Source of the DNA: Cloeon dipterum
Taxonomy: Eukaryota; Arthropoda; Insecta; Ephemeroptera; Baetidae
Assembly: GCF_949628265.1 (NCBI RefSeq)
Contig: NC_088790.1
Location: 2,670,545 to 2,734,544, forward strand
DNA length: 64,000 bases
Reading direction: 5' to 3'
Part shown: piece by piece, positions 45,100 through 58,240 of the stretch
Layout of the letters: every line of letters begins with the position of its first letter
How positions within the stretch are numbered: position 1 is the stretch's first letter
Position numbers and translations under genes: made by a program
The notes under the pieces: generated by a model
Databases searched by the model: none
The model's input: the letters and a program-made list of their open reading frames with translations, nothing else
Told to the model about the DNA's origin: nothing

Positions 45100-47269
45100 A
45101 CAACAAGTTAAGGACCAACTCAGGGGTGCCACATTCAGAAAATAAGAGAAAATATATAGCGTTTTTTATTGAGATAAGAGAATTATTTTATCTGTCAAGA
45201 AATATTACCAAAAATTCCAGATTGTAATTTTGTTTTACTTGTAATTCAATTTCATCTTCAATTTTTACTCAAAATTAAAAAAGGGGGAATTTTTGAAAGG
45301 GTAATTTAATTTTAAGAATTGGTTTTTATTAATTTTAAATAAAAATTGTTGGACCAAAAAATTAGGAAATGGTTAAAATTGTCTGAATTCGCAAAAAATA
45401 AACACGTCTCAATTTGCAGAGAAAGTCGGTAAATAAGGAAAGCAGAGAATTATTTCCATTTAACATATTTTGGAGTTTTATTTGTATTACATTACACAAT
45501 ACAATTAAATCCATTTAAGCTGTATTTAATGGTACATGGTGGACAATCAATACAAACTGAATACAGTTTGAAGCGAAATAAACTTTATATATATTTTCGA
45601 ATAATATTTTAATCATTTCTGGGTTTAGTTGCGATAAGATCTCAGGTTGAACCAAGGTTTTCTTTTTTTAAACTCTTTACCCTCCACACTCGGAATTGTT
45701 GGCATTTCGGACATGCAGCTATTTAAGTATTTATATCTCGTGTGGTTTGCTTGACTCGCAGTCGTTGAACAATTACACTTATTACTCTCCGAATATCTAT
45801 AATATAGTAGAGGTAACGTGCAGAAATATAATTATACCGAAAGCACTAAAAAGCTGCTTGAAATTTAATTCAAATATTGGGCCCTCTTCTTTAAAATGTT
45901 TGAATGAAACAATAAAAAATATATAGACGAGGGAGGATAGTAATCATATATAGGCTAGGTGAATATATATATAATAATAAATTTGTTTGTCACAACAACG
46001 CTAAAGGCCGGAGATACCATTTCTGCATATTCTAACAATAAAAATCGCCTCGCATCCACATCAAAAGCTATAAAAGCATTTAAGTTGTTAACATTTTGTG
46101 TGTGTCACATAACCGCATTTTTTGTTAGTTATTCTACGTCTAAATTTCGAATCAAGATACGCTTACACTTTACCATAGTATTTATTTTAAGTTAGTTGAA
46201 TCTCAAATTTTTCCGAGTATAAAATGATTTCCTTGTCCGCTCTTACTAATACCGTTGAATATTTCTTTAATTGAATGTAAGGCTCTTTCACCTCCTTTTC
46301 TCTTTTAAATTCTTCCACGAATGCCAGAGCGTGAGTGTGTTGTGGAGAGCGGTGTAAAATGTAAAACCTTCGCGGTTCGCGGCACATATACATATATAGA
46401 GTATTTCGAAACACAATTATTCAACTTACACACTAAACAAAACGAAAAAAGCAAAAGCATCTGCAGAAAATCCAAAAAACAAGCGTGAGATTCGGCAAAA
46501 TATAATGATTGCAAATGCTTTTGCCAACAAATTTGTCAATTATTGTACTCTGTAAACAAGAACAGTTCTATAAAATGAGGAATACTGCATTTCAGTTAAT
46601 GTACACGCGCATCAATAAAAATATGGCATGATGAGATTGCAGTCGTAACAAATTTTTAGGAATGTTTTGAGTAGTCAATAAATCTAAAGGAATGTTGTCA
46701 ATCTCGCCCAAAAAGAGGACACCCAAAGAAATAATTCTCACCAGCGAGATCGAAAAGAATGAACATTTTCCTCTCAACTGAAATTTCTCAGTTTTTTCGA
46801 TCTGCTGGTGGAATTACTCGCTTCTCGTGTTGTGGCGTGCTTTCATGGCACTACAAAAGGCAGTAAAGCTACACAGAGAGTGTTAGGTTTTACACTTCAC
46901 ACCACCAGGGTGAAATATCCCTCGAGCAAACGGACAAGTTAGACAGTCGTGCGCGGTGTGGAAAAGTGATAACTTGTCCGTACGTGTGTGATCAAAGCTG
47001 TTAAGAGTGATTGATTACATCAAAAGTAGGCCTACATATTAAGTATATAAATCTGAAAGAAACGTCATGGGTGGACTTCATTTTGATCAGTTAGATTTTT
47101 GGTCTCCACTCCCCCCGGAAAGTAAAAACTGCTCTTTCTCTCTTCATTTCTTCGGTGATTATAATTAGAGACTTGCGTTGGCGGCCAAAAGTGAGTTTGC
47201 ACAAGCATAATCTAGTTGAGTGGAGCTCTCATTTCGTAAATTTGTCAAAGTGTGAGCAGGATAGATGGT
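45100..47269. other. AT-rich; possible long 3' UTR of the testican-like gene
   Basis: No coding region is supported. Small open frames near 45696-46195 lack bias and splice context. Part may be 3' UTR of the minus-strand proteoglycan gene. The words CGGACAAGTT (46930) and AACTTGTCCG (46971) form a spaced inverted repeat in a GC-richer patch at 46890-47000. Confidence 0.4.
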
Positions 47270-50200
47270 TTAGAAGTCGAGAGGTTTTTCAGCGCTACCC
47301 TCCTCTTCCACGTCATCGCCGTAATCCTCCTGGTCTGAGTCGTCAGAACCGTTGCTATTGTTTTTGGCCATAATCGAAGCTGAAAAGTGGGCGCAAAATA
47401 TTTACAATAATTATTTCAAAAAGGCTTCAATTTGGATTCTGAGGAAAACCTATAAATTTGATTAGTTTATACTTTAGTATTACTCAGAAGTAAAGAGGAA
47501 AAACTTCTAACGGTGAGAAGAAAACTTTGAGTCTCACCGTGAGTAACAGACGCAGCCGACCGCTTTTGGTTCTCACATTGTCAGTTGAGACTGAAGCGAG
47601 CGACCATTTTGGTTATAACCGTAAGTACGAGAGGCGGCCCAACGCCTAAGGTTCCCACTGTGAGATCCAAAAGCGTCTGGCTGCCTCAGTTTCGTTCTCA
47701 TTTTGAGAGCCACATTTTGCTTCTCATCGTGAGAATATTTTCTTTGAGTGTTCTTCAGTAAAATTTTGAGGTATTAAAAATGAGACTAACTGATCTCAAC
47801 TTGAAACTAAGTGATCTTGACATGAGACCGAATAATCTCAACCTGAAATCGAATAATCTCAACTTGAGATTGAATGATCTCACCTTGGGACTAAGTGGTT
47901 CCTCTTTTTATTCCTCTTTTTTAATAATATGAATTGCAACGATTAAAAAAGGAAATTCCAGTTTTACTTGGATTGTCTAAAATAGCATAGTGATCGATTT
48001 GTCTCATTAGATATTGTCTCTGAAAAGTATTTCATCGCTTTAAATCGATTTTGAAATACATGCCCACTTCAAGGTAAATCGCGAGGTAAAATATTCCAAA
48101 ACTAATCCAACAATTTTACTATGAATAATAATGCAGAATTTGGTTTTAATAAAGCTTTGCCGATTTTGCTGCGGCTTGAGCCATGAATGAGCAATTCGTG
48201 AGTGCTCCATAAAGGAATTTTTGTACCTCAAGAAGTTTTACAACTCTTCTGAATTTTTAGATTTTTTTTAAAAAAATATGATTTTTATGTTTGAAATTTT
48301 TTGTGTAAGGCATATTATTGGAATGTAACTATATCTGATGTAAAACCTCGCCAAAAGTCAATTAAAATTATTATTACTCACCACAGTCAGGCTTGCCACG
48401 AGTTCTGGTATTGGCAAATTCGACGCCGTGCTTGTCGACGCACCAGCAAGTGCCAATCGACGAGTGGCACTGAGTTGGACGGTAAAAGCCGAGGACATCA
48501 CATTCAGGAACATAAGAGCCTGCACCAAAAATAATAAGTTTTAAATTGAATACTAGGAAAATTACTAACTGACCCAAAATGTCCTGCGAGATCCTCTGCT
48601 TGTAGGCGATGCACGGGCGCTCGGAACGCTCGAAACACCGGCACCACTCTTTTGGTGACACGTATCCATTCCTATTGTAAGAAAGATTTAAATTTGCGTG
48701 GCTGTGGAGAGGAGACGACTTACTTGTCTGCATTGCACTGGTCAAGGAATGGCTTGATGCAGTGCTCGCTCTTGTCGTGTTCCAGGTCATACAGTTCACT
48801 GACTGAGAGTTGCTCGTCTGTGTTCGAGTCCAGGTGGGCGAACATCCATCGCACCTCCGGTTTGCACGTGTTGGGGAACCGGGCGGTCGACTTGACCAAC
48901 TTGCGCCTCTTGCCGGTGTGTCTGTCCTTCTTGGCATCGGCCATCAGCACGCTGAACCAGTCGAGCAGACGGTTGCCCATCGTCTCCAAGGCAGACGGAC
49001 TGCACTCGGGAATTACTACATTGATCGAGTTAATGGAGGAAACATTCTTTAAAAAAAATTAATCCGTCTACCTTTGTTCCAGTTGGGAGTTCCCTTGGCG
49101 CCAAACTTGTTCTTCGAGTCCAAGACTTCGTTGTAGCTGTGGTGCTTGTCCTGGGCGAAAGGAGAACTGGTCGACTGGCCGCTGAACTTGCTGTACTTAA
49201 TGTACTTGTAGTGCTTGTTGTCGTACTTGAAGTCCTGCGGAATGTAGTTGTACTTGTCCGGCAATCCCGAGGGCGACTTGTTGCTCTTCTTCATGGTGGC
49301 CTTGAGCTTGGCGTTGTATGCGGCCAGCCGCTCCTCCTTTTGCTTGTGGTGAGCCTCTTCCTGCGGCTTGCACGGACAGAAGCCCTTGCAGGCCACTCGA
49401 ATGCTCGTTTTGTGCACGCAGTTGTGGTAGTCCAGCCTGCACACCGAGCTGTAGGTGCGGTTGTCTGCACCGCAGTGGAACGAAGGCTTCACCACTGGAC
49501 AAGGCTTGCATCTCCTGCAAAAATGATTCATTAAGATCCTCAATTTCAGGCCTCTCAATTTCAGGATCTCAACTTTTAACTTTGGGCCAAATGTTCTCAC
49601 TTTGAGACCGAATGATCTCAATTTGAGACTGAATGTTCTCAATGTTAGGAAAAATGATATCAACTCCAGACTCTATGATCTAATCTTGAGACCGAACGAT
49701 CTCATCTTGAGACTGAATCAACTCAATTTGAGACCAAATAATCTCAATTTGAGACCAAATGATCTCAATTTGAGACCAAATGATCTCAATTTGAGCACAA
49801 ATTATCTCAATTTCACGCCAAATGATCCCAACTTCAGACCAAATGACCTCACTTTGTGATCGATTGATCTCAACTTGATGCCAAATGATCTCGAATTCAA
49901 ACCGAATAATCTCCTCATGTTGTGATTTTCATTTGAATTTAAAAAATGATATTTTCATCCGATCGTGATAAAATTTTCTATGGATGATCTCCTTAACGGG
50001 AAGAATCAATCATATTCATTTTGTTTTAAATATTCAAACAAATATTTGAAAATTACACCACAGACAAGTTAATAGTTCATGGCTCAAAACTCCTAAATAA
50101 ATATTATTATTTAACAAATATATACATTTAAATAAAAATCACATTTAAAAGGTTATGTTAAAGTGATAAACAAAATAAAATAGCTAGAAATTCTTACGTT

Positions 50201-51199
50201 TCTGGTTCGAGTTCGTCTTCATTATCATCAGAGTCGTCATCTTCACTGTCGTAAAAGACATCATCATCGCCTTCACTGGTGGATTCAGAAGTTGGGTTCA
50301 CTTTGAAGTCAGTGTCCTTGTATAAACTCTTTGGGATCACAATATCTCTGGAATCGTGTAAAACACTTCGTTATAATTACTTGAAATTAAAAACAAAACA
50401 AGAAAAAAAATAGTGAGAAGAATGAATTGTATCTCACCCGTTCCTTTGAAGCTCTTTTTTATTGACGCACGCTGCAGTGAAGGCGTCCTCGAGAAGGCAC
50501 AGCTCCTTCTTTTTGCAGTTCAATGGGCCGCACAAGTCACCTGTGACAACATTAGTACAAGGTCACTGAATTTAAAAAAATTCAAATCACCCACTTTTAG
50601 GGTCATGGATCCAACGCTTCTTGTCTCCCTTCTTGGCGTTCTTCGATTCCTCCTGAAACAATAATTTAGCCTCGATCAGCCTGAGTCTAGTGCCCCTCTT
50701 CTCAGTTTAATCAAGCAAAATCAATAAAACGCGTGCATGTACGTATTACATAAATTTTTATTTGCACCAAGCAGGTGAATTTTTGCTCTCCTCCGATAAT
50801 CACGAGCCCCTAACGTAAAAAAATCGTTTTTTCGCGACCGATGCTGCGTTATCCCAATAAATTGGTCGAAGATCGAAAAGAATTTTGAATATATAAATAT
50901 TGAAAGTAAAAAAAAAATCAGCCCTGCACAGATGTCACTTTGCTCTCTTTTGCGCAAGTACATAACCGTGTGCGAATATCAGCTAAAATAGCCGACAGAC
51001 ATTGCTCAAGGAGATGTTTAGGTTGATTTCAAGAAAAATATGGGTCACAGGGCTTCGGCAGGGCGCACCCGCTGGTGCAACAGAGACATCTTACCTCTTC
51101 AGCAAACTCGAAGTCGCCCTCGAATTTCCTTTTCCTCTTGGCCTCGGCCGAAACGACAAGCAGAGCGGCCAAGATTGTCACCCAGTAGAGCAGCCTCAT
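47270..51199 (-). CDS. Cow: Testican/SPOCK-type secreted proteoglycan (Carrier of Wingless-like)
   Basis: Nine exons: 51199-51095, 50652-50595, 50540-50438, 50347-50198, 49514-49072, 49015-48724, 48671-48574, 48519-48382 and 47379-47270; all phases agree; 498 residues. A signal peptide (MRLLYWVTILAALLVVSAEA) is followed by a basic KRKRK stretch, a short Cys module (DLCGPLNC...ACVNKK), a very acidic segment with GDDDV and DDDSDDNEDE, a Kazal/follistatin domain (CKPCPVVKP...CGADNRTYSSVC), a SPARC-type calcium-binding domain (WMFAHLDSNTDEQLSVSEL; NADKNGYVSPKEW), a thyroglobulin type-1 domain (ECDVLGFYRPTQC, CWCVD) and an acidic Ser-Gly-bearing tail (NSNGSDDSDQED). Drosophila Cow is a heparan sulfate proteoglycan that moves Wingless. 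The donor for exon 2 is GTGGGT. Confidence 0.88.
47480..47752. mobile_element. Small relative of the 2.7-kb palindromic element
   Basis: The right end GAATATTTTCTTTGAGTGT and the internal TCTCA/TGAGA palindromes, GCGGCC-like and CCGCTTTTGG words match the termini and arrays at 33910-36605. The left end is much diverged (CTCAGAAGTAAAGAGG). No coding capacity. It lies in the last intron of the Cow-like gene. Confidence 0.6.
47770..47900. repeat. ~21-bp minisatellite (TCTCA/TGAGA), array 1
   Basis: Units such as AATAATCTCAACTTGAGA repeat about six times directly next to the element ending near 47752. Confidence 0.75.
49540..49925. repeat. 21-bp minisatellite (TCTCA/TGAGA), array 2
   Basis: GATCTCAATTTGAGACCAAA repeats at 21-bp spacing for about 18 units, cleanest at 49720-49800. 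Each unit is itself a small palindrome (TCTCAATTTGAGA). It lies in the intron before the Kazal exon of the Cow-like gene and uses the same repeat as 47770-47900. Confidence 0.88.
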
Positions 51200-51299
51200 C
51201 TTGAATCTTGCAGCGGGACTCGACCCTCGGCAGGTGGAGACCCTTTGAACGCGCAGAGCACCTTGCAGCAGCAGTCCAAGCAATAGTGCACACTGCGCC

Positions 51300-52076
51300 C
51301 GTAAAATACACTGTTCAGTGGAGCGGCAGCAGCAGCAGCAGCGCAGCGGAAAGCCGTATCCCGTTCAATGCTACCCCGCACACCAGGGGGAAATGGAATC
51401 GTCCGCTCAGTCCGCTCAACTTGCACTGCGATCCACCACTGGCACCACTGATGGCGCCACTTTGCGCTCAGTGTTTTGATTTTGCTAGGCTGAAAATCGA
51501 TCACATGACTTAAGACGGTTCAACCGGGTGGAAACAGGACCGGCGGAGACGCCATATTTTATTTATTTGGGATTTAGAACACAGACAATCAGACACACTT
51601 TCTTATGGCATCGAGTGGGCGTGATTTAATTTAAAATGGCGTATTTACTGGTCTTGTGTTTTACTGTTTCATTAAGTGGTTCATACCGGTTTTTAAGATA
51701 ATAGAAGTATCTGATGTTTTTAATTAAAAATGCCTGCTAAAACTTTGAAAGATTTGTTCTGTTTATTAGTAAAATTGTTTTAAATCAGAAAAATCAGTCT
51801 AGAATTCCGATCGTGCGATTACAAAATTACCGGTTGATTTGAATTTAAAACTACCGGAACCGTCACATGACTGGCCGGTGGCCGGCCAACCCACCTCCTT
51901 CCCTTCCCATTTCCCATTCTCGGGCTCTTTAAAACAACCTGCTTGTCACTGCACTTTGCTTTTCTCCTCTTACCTTGTTGGTAAAGGTGAGGTCGTCCTT
52001 TCCGCGGACCGGCTGCTGGTTGGCAACACATCTTACATTGTTTCAGTCGTGAACTCAGTCTCGAGGAACCGAAAAA
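51300..52076. other. Region between the Cow-like gene and catalase
   Basis: Divergent promoter area. A GCAGCAGCAGCAGC run lies near 51327-51340. GC-rich sequence at 51900-52070 probably holds the catalase leader. No separate gene is supported. Confidence 0.4.
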
Positions 52077-55000
52077 ATGGCAGGACGCGATCCGGCAACG
52101 AACCAACTGCACAGTTACAAGGAGAAACAAGGCGTAAGAATTTTTTTTTCGATTTATTTGCCATGCATTTCAGTCAAAATTTCTGACAAAATGTTTGGTT
52201 AAACTTCAATCTTTATTCGATAAGAACCTTTAAAAATGAATAAGTAAAATAAATAAATGGCAAATTTTAAAAATTAATAATTTTAAAGCTCATATTCAGC
52301 AAAATGTTGAATTTATTTCGCCATCCTGGGTTTTATTTCGCGAAGATATGAATTTTTAACTGTTTTCCTAGCGGGAATTCCTTTTTCCTGCGGTAGAAGG
52401 CTAATAAGGGGTTTTTTAAGGAAAAATTAATTTTAAAAAGCAAAACCCAGGGGTTTTTCGCGTAGACGATGAACTTCGGAATTTCGTGTTTCATAACTTT
52501 TTGAGTGCAATTTAATTATACAGCTTGATTGCACTTTGAACCATAATTTCTTATCTATAGAAAGAAGACAAAGGTTCTTATCAAGCGCCAAATCTTGATG
52601 AGTTTGGTTTAAATCTTAATTGTTTGTAAAATGACATTTACAGCGTGCTTAAAAATGGTAATTTTCTCACTGCAGCTGCGAGAAGACTCACACAGCGGTT
52701 TAAAACGCAATAAAACCACTGCAATGACTCATTAAAATTGCAACGACAAAGTTAGCTTCGGAATTCTCGAGATATACGGGATCAAAAGTGCATTTATTTA
52801 TAATTGTACCAAAATTTCTTCTGATTAAACTGCAGTCGAGATAACATTTATTCCTAATCAGTTCAAGTGGATGTTTTCTGAATATTATCTCTTATTTCAT
52901 AATTTAGAATGAAAATTCTCTCACCAGCCAAAAATCCCTTATTCGAGAATTTAATTTTGATAGTTTTTCTTTGTTTTAAATTAAATTTAATCTGCATGCC
53001 CTTAGTGAAGTAAAAAAGATGTTAACGGCTGCACCGCTCTTTCTGAAAGTTAAGCTAACTGTATTTTTGAAGATTGAAAGAAAGAAAGAAAGAAAGGACC
53101 TGATTGGTCTGCAGGTTCGGGTGCCTGAAGGAGAGGGTCAACGCTCCATTTACACACGCGATTGAATCGCATTTATTTTGTTTCGCATGTACCCGCGCAC
53201 CAGACACGTAGGCATGCTTTCGGCTTTCGGTTTTAGTGGGAGCACAATAAAAGGAGCCAGATTGGATGCGAATGGCTTATTTATTTAGTTTTAATAAAAA
53301 TAGCGCTGTTTACTCTTTCTGATGGTGGTGTTTAAACGATAAACGTCGCGGGCACTATCAGGACTGATTATCCGCGTTTGTCCTCTAATTCACCTACAAG
53401 AGCACGAGACGCAAGAAGAGCAGCATTCCCACCGCAGAGCTTGAGAAAAATGCTGGAAAACCTGTTTGCTTAGCGGTTGAAAAAGTACTTAGGATAAATT
53501 AAATTTTATTATTGGTATTTGGGGTTGAAATTTTATTCAAAAAGAGATCAGGAAATTATTTTTAGACGTCATTTCATCCCTTTTTAAAGTCGAATAATAC
53601 AGGGCAACAATTGAAAATACTTTTAAAAACAATTTGTTCTTGTCAAAAATGAAGCTTGCCACAGTAAAAATTCAGATTTTTCAAATTTTCTACAGATTTT
53701 CATCGCTTGAACACATTTTCTTGGCAGGTTTCGATTCCTCTCGTCGAGATGTGTCCAACAGCGTATGAAAACTTGTAGGGAATTTCTTTTTTTTTTTTTT
53801 AAATAAAATCAGATTTCAAGTAAGGAGACAGTCGTCACCATTTGCAGACTTTTCTCAAAAATTTACATTGCTACTTATCTCAATTTTGGCTTCAAATGAA
53901 TTAATGTTCTTTAATTCACATTTTATAAAGCAATGTTTTTTTGTGTGACTTTCAGTCTACTTCGAAGCTGACAACGGGCCATGGAGCTCCGATCGGCGAC
54001 AAGCTCAACACCCTGACGGTGGGACCGCGGGGGCCCGTGCTTCTGCAAGATGTCAGCTTCATCGACGAGCTCGCCCACTTCGACCGGGAACGCATTCCCG
54101 AGCGCGTTGTCCACGCCAAGGGCGCCGGTACGTTTTCTCATGCTTGTTTATTTATTTCTTTTTACTCTTAAAGGTCAACGACCGATACCGGTTGCTCAAG
54201 TTACATAATGTCATTTACGTAAAGTGTTTATTTTTAACCAGTCGTAAACATGAAGGGGATTTCAATGTTAAATTAATAATTTATTCGTGTTGCTGAATCT
54301 TTTTTTTCACGGCTTGCTTGCAATCGTGTCTTGGAAGTCAAAATGAAGCAGTGCGCCGCTTTGCTCACGTATCCTCATGATCCCCTCCCTACAGCTTGTT
54401 ACGAGGCGGAATTGAATCACGTCTCGTTTTTTTCAGTTTGCTCTTTCATTTAGTTGATTCGCTGAGCAAACTAAAGTGATATAAATAGACAAACCGATAA
54501 AAACTAGGATTTGTTTAAGCATAGATTTTTTAAATTGACAGCCAGATTGTTGTTCAAACAAAGAACATTAAATGATGAGCTATATAAAATTTTGATTAGG
54601 GAAAATTATGCATGCAACATCTGACACAGCCATTTTTAAAATTTAAATTGAATTTTTTTAATAGAAACACATTAGTTGCCTTAAAAATAAATTCACCTAA
54701 AAATAAATAATTTCTCACCTGTTCATATCGTCTTTTACCCTTGAAACATGCTCAGGGTAGCCCTCGAGCGATCGGTAGACACTTTAACGTCGTCTAACGA
54801 GCTCTGTATTGGTTCGATTCGCAAGATTTGCACACCGTTGGAGCGGACAAGTCGAGAGCTTTCAGAATGTATTCAACTCGAACCCTTTGGAAGACATCAG
54901 GGCAATTTCAGGATACTCAGGAACTAGATCAGGGCGTTTTCTGAAGGCTTTCAAAGAGGGTCGAGTCGCACAAAATCTGAAAGCTCTCAACTCTGCCGTT

Positions 55001-57472
55001 CTCTTGGTAGCCATGAGGACGCTCAGGAACGACGTTTCTTGAGCACCCTAAGGGCTTCAAGAATTTTCTCAATTTTTTAAAAGCATAATTATAATTTATC
55101 CCGTATTTGAGAGATTCCTAATCTATTCCTGATCAAATTCCAGGTGCTTTCGGCTACTTTGAAGTCACGCACGACATCACCAAGTACTGCAAAGCAGACA
55201 TCTTCTCAGCCATCGGCAAGCGCACTCCTCTAGCCGTTCGCTTCAGCACCGTGGGCGGCGAGAGCGGCTCGGCCGACACGGCGCGCGACCCTCGTGGCTA
55301 CGCCGTCAAGTTCTACACCGAGGAGGGCGTGTGGGACCTGGTGGGCAACAACACGCCCATCTTCTTCATCAGGGACCCCATGTTCTTCGCCAGCTTCATC
55401 CACACGCAGAAGCGAAATCCGAGCACGCACCTCAAGGACCCAGACATGTTCTGGGACTTTATTTCGCTGCGCCCTGAGACCACCCACCAGGTCATGTTCC
55501 TCTTCTCCGACCGAGGCACTCCTGATGGCTACCGATTCATGAACGGCTACGGCTCGCACACGTTCAAACTGGTCAACGCCAAGAACGAGGCTGTCTACTG
55601 CAAGTTCCACTACAAGGTATTATATATTGTTTGAGCGATTTTAAAAATGCTGGTTTCCTCTGTTTGCTTGTTCGAGGCTTGAAAATTAAAAAAGCACCCA
55701 GGCTATTTCCACAAGGGTTTAAAAGACCGCCATTTTTACCCCCGAAAAATTTATCTGACGCGGAATTTTACGGCGAGTCTAACCAACTTTGATTTTTATC
55801 GTACGACCCATAGGAGCCGAGTTATTAATTTTTAATGTCGGAAAAAACGCGATTCGTGACATTTGCTACCTTTGGTTTTCGGGGCCCAGGCTGGGCTCTA
55901 TGGGCCGGACGGTGCCGATTTTGGTACCAATTGATGCCTCTTGGTAGAACATGTCCGTCTGTGTTCGGTTTTGCAAAATCGGACCTTTTATCGAATACTT
56001 TTTCGAACGATTTTTTTCTGCCGTATTTTCAAAAAAAAATAAAATAAAAATAAAAATTAAAAATTCGCGAATTGAATTGAATGGGTTCCCATCGACTCCA
56101 TCGCACAGGCAGGCCTAACGCTGATCTGGAAACCTTTTGCAGGGTACCCAGACCTGAGATCCTCGCCCAGGCCAGTTTTTATGATTTTTATAAGTACTTA
56201 ATTTCGAGCGCATTTTGCGACGACTTTTCACTCTTGCCTGGCACCAACCTCCTCAGGTCACACGACCTGAGGCCTAATTTTGCTTTTTTGCCAGTGATTC
56301 GATTTATCAATTGTGTTGAGTTATTATTATTATACACCGACCTGAAAATTAATGTTTTGAATTTTTTTGTGTGTTCGCTAGACTGCTCAGGGCATCAAGA
56401 ACCTGTCTTCCCAAAGGGCCGCGGAGCTGTCCGCTCAAGACCCTGACTACTCAATCCGCGACCTGTACAACGCCATCGCCAAGGGTGACTACCCCAAGTA
56501 CAACATGTCCATTCAGGTCATGACCTTCGAGCAGGCCGAGAAGTGGAAGTGGAATCCGTTCGACCTGACCAAGGTGTGGCCGCACACCGAGTTCCCGCTG
56601 ATCCCCGTGGGCCAGCTGGTGCTGGACCGCAACCCGAGCAACTATTTCGCCGAAGTGGAGCAGATCGCGTTCAGCCCTTCGCATTTGGTGCCCGGCATCG
56701 AGCCCAGCCCTGACAAAATGCTGCAGGGTCGCCTCTTCGCGTACGCCGACACGCACAGGCACCGTCTCGGCGCCAACTACCTGCAAATCCCGGTCAACTG
56801 CCCCTACCGCTCCAGGGTGGCCAACTACCAGCGCGACGGACCCCAGTGCTACACGGACAACCAGGCTGGAGCGCCAAATTATTTCCCCAACAGTTTCAGC
56901 GGCCCTCAGGAGTGTCCCCGTGGAAAGGACACTTCCTTCAAGACTGTTGGCGATGTCGGCAGGTAATTTCATTTTCATTTTTTTATATGTTGAATTTTTA
57001 CCTTAAAAACATACTATGAACCACTCCTGAGATCGAAAAAAAAACCGATCAATTTGCCTCATTGGATATGATGTGTTCACCAACCAATTTCAATCTAAAT
57101 TTAGCAAACTCTATATGTAACATTTTGCTCACATTTTCTTGAATTTTATGTTTTTTCTTTTGTTAAAAAGGTACAACAGCGGGGATGAAGACAACTTCTC
57201 GCAGGCAACCGAATTCTGGAACAAGGTGCTCAATGCCGACGAACGCACCCGTCTGGTCAACAACATTGTCGACCACCTGAAGGACGCCGCTGACTTTATT
57301 CAAGTATGTCCCCCCTCTTATTATAAATTTCAAGATTTCTTTTAATATAAAAACTCGTTTCTAGGATCGTGCCATCAAGAACTTCGCGCAGGTTGACGCG
57401 ACCTTCGGCAAGCGCCTGAGAGAGGGAGTGGACAAGCACAAGAGCTCTTCCCGCCGCTCTGCCAACTTGTAG
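52077..57472 (+). CDS. Cat: Catalase
   Basis: Six exons: 52077-52133, 53956-54127, 55144-55616, 56382-56962, 57171-57303 and 57365-57472 (phases 0,1,0,2,0), 507 residues, the usual size. The heme-site His lies in [16 protein letters not shown], the distal Asn region in [11 protein letters not shown], and the proximal Tyr in [28 protein letters not shown] and [14 protein letters not shown] are the standard N-terminal signatures. The protein breaks down hydrogen peroxide in peroxisomes. The C-terminal SANL resembles the noncanonical peroxisomal signal of animal catalases (KANL). Introns 1-3 are long (0.8-1.8 kb); intron 2 contains a dispersed foldback repeat. Poly(A) signal at 57622-57627. Confidence 0.97.
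53076..53096. repeat. GAAA microsatellite
   Basis: Five uninterrupted GAAA units lie in catalase intron 1. Confidence 0.9.
54745..55050. mobile_element. Foldback-bearing dispersed element, copy in catalase intron 2
   Basis: It matches 26396-26740: GATTCGCAAGATTTGC, ACACCGTTGGA, GAGAGCTTTCAG on the left with complementary words on the right, and GTAGCCCTCGAGCGATCGGTAG shared in part with 58078-58100. Confidence 0.65.
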
Positions 57473-57621
57473 AGTGCAGCGCACAAAAAATGATGCGCAT
57501 TCCTGCATTTCATTGATGATATGGTGCTTCTAAAGTTATGTCATTGATTTTAAGGTGCTGGTCTTATGCTTTGTTATATCTGAGTCAATTAATGCAAGAT
57601 ATTTTGTTATATTTGTATGAA

Positions 57622-57627
57622 AATAAA
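57622..57627 (+). terminator. Poly(A) signal of catalase
   Basis: AATAAA lies 150 bp after the catalase stop. Confidence 0.6.
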
Positions 57628-57659
57628 TATTGGAATTTATAATTACGTCAATTATTATT

Positions 57660-58240
57660 TTAGGGCTTGCGAAATTATAGTTTATGTATTACAAAATTGA
57701 GGTATCTCGAGTTCTGATTAAGCTAGAACATCAAACTTTGTGCCAAAAGATGCCTAATTAGATGGCCGGAAACTTTTAACAGTACCAAAAATATTTGTGG
57801 AATTTTTCAAAATTGTATTAATTTAGAATATATATCAAAATGTTTATCTAATTTAAATCTTAGAATGAGATGAAATGTGCCATAAGTGTCTTTAACATGC
57901 CTGGGAATTTCCAGGATGATGCAACCTTTGGTTTTTTTAAAGGTGAAAGGCTGATAAACGGCAATTTTTAAGTTCAGATCAATTTAGAAAAAAATCAAAA
58001 TCTTACCATCTGCTAAATTTCAACCTAGGAAAACGATGAGAATCATTAGGGAAAAAATCAAACCCTGGCGTCAGGGTAGCCCCTGAGCGATCAGTTGCCA
58101 CTTTAATGACGCCTCATGAGCATTGAATTGATACGATTTACAGGTAACTTTCTCCTTTATAAGCGATCAGGGTGCTCAGGGTTTACCCTGATATGCCAAT
58201 ATCTCGTCCCTGAAGGCGGACAAAGGGTCTTGATGAAAAA
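57660..58240. mobile_element. Foldback-bearing dispersed element, copy between catalase and cyclophilin
   Basis: The part 57693-57775 is the reverse complement of 27003-27085 (shared CTAGCTTAATCAGA and TTTTGGCACA words). The part 58064-58230 carries CCCTGGCGTCAGGGTAGCCC and ACTTTAATGACGCCT, shared with the other two copies. Orientation is opposite to the copy at 26396-27110. Confidence 0.65.

Noticed and set aside
45696-46195. Short plus-strand frames
   Set aside because: No codon bias, no homology signature and no exon signals; probably 3' UTR or spacer.
48652-49534. Plus-strand frames of about 130 codons in the Cow-like gene
   Set aside because: Antisense of the calcium-binding and Kazal exons; no splice signals of their own.
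55230-55610. Minus-strand 126-codon frame
   Set aside because: Antisense of catalase exon 3; a similar minus frame at 56451-56978 is antisense of exon 4.
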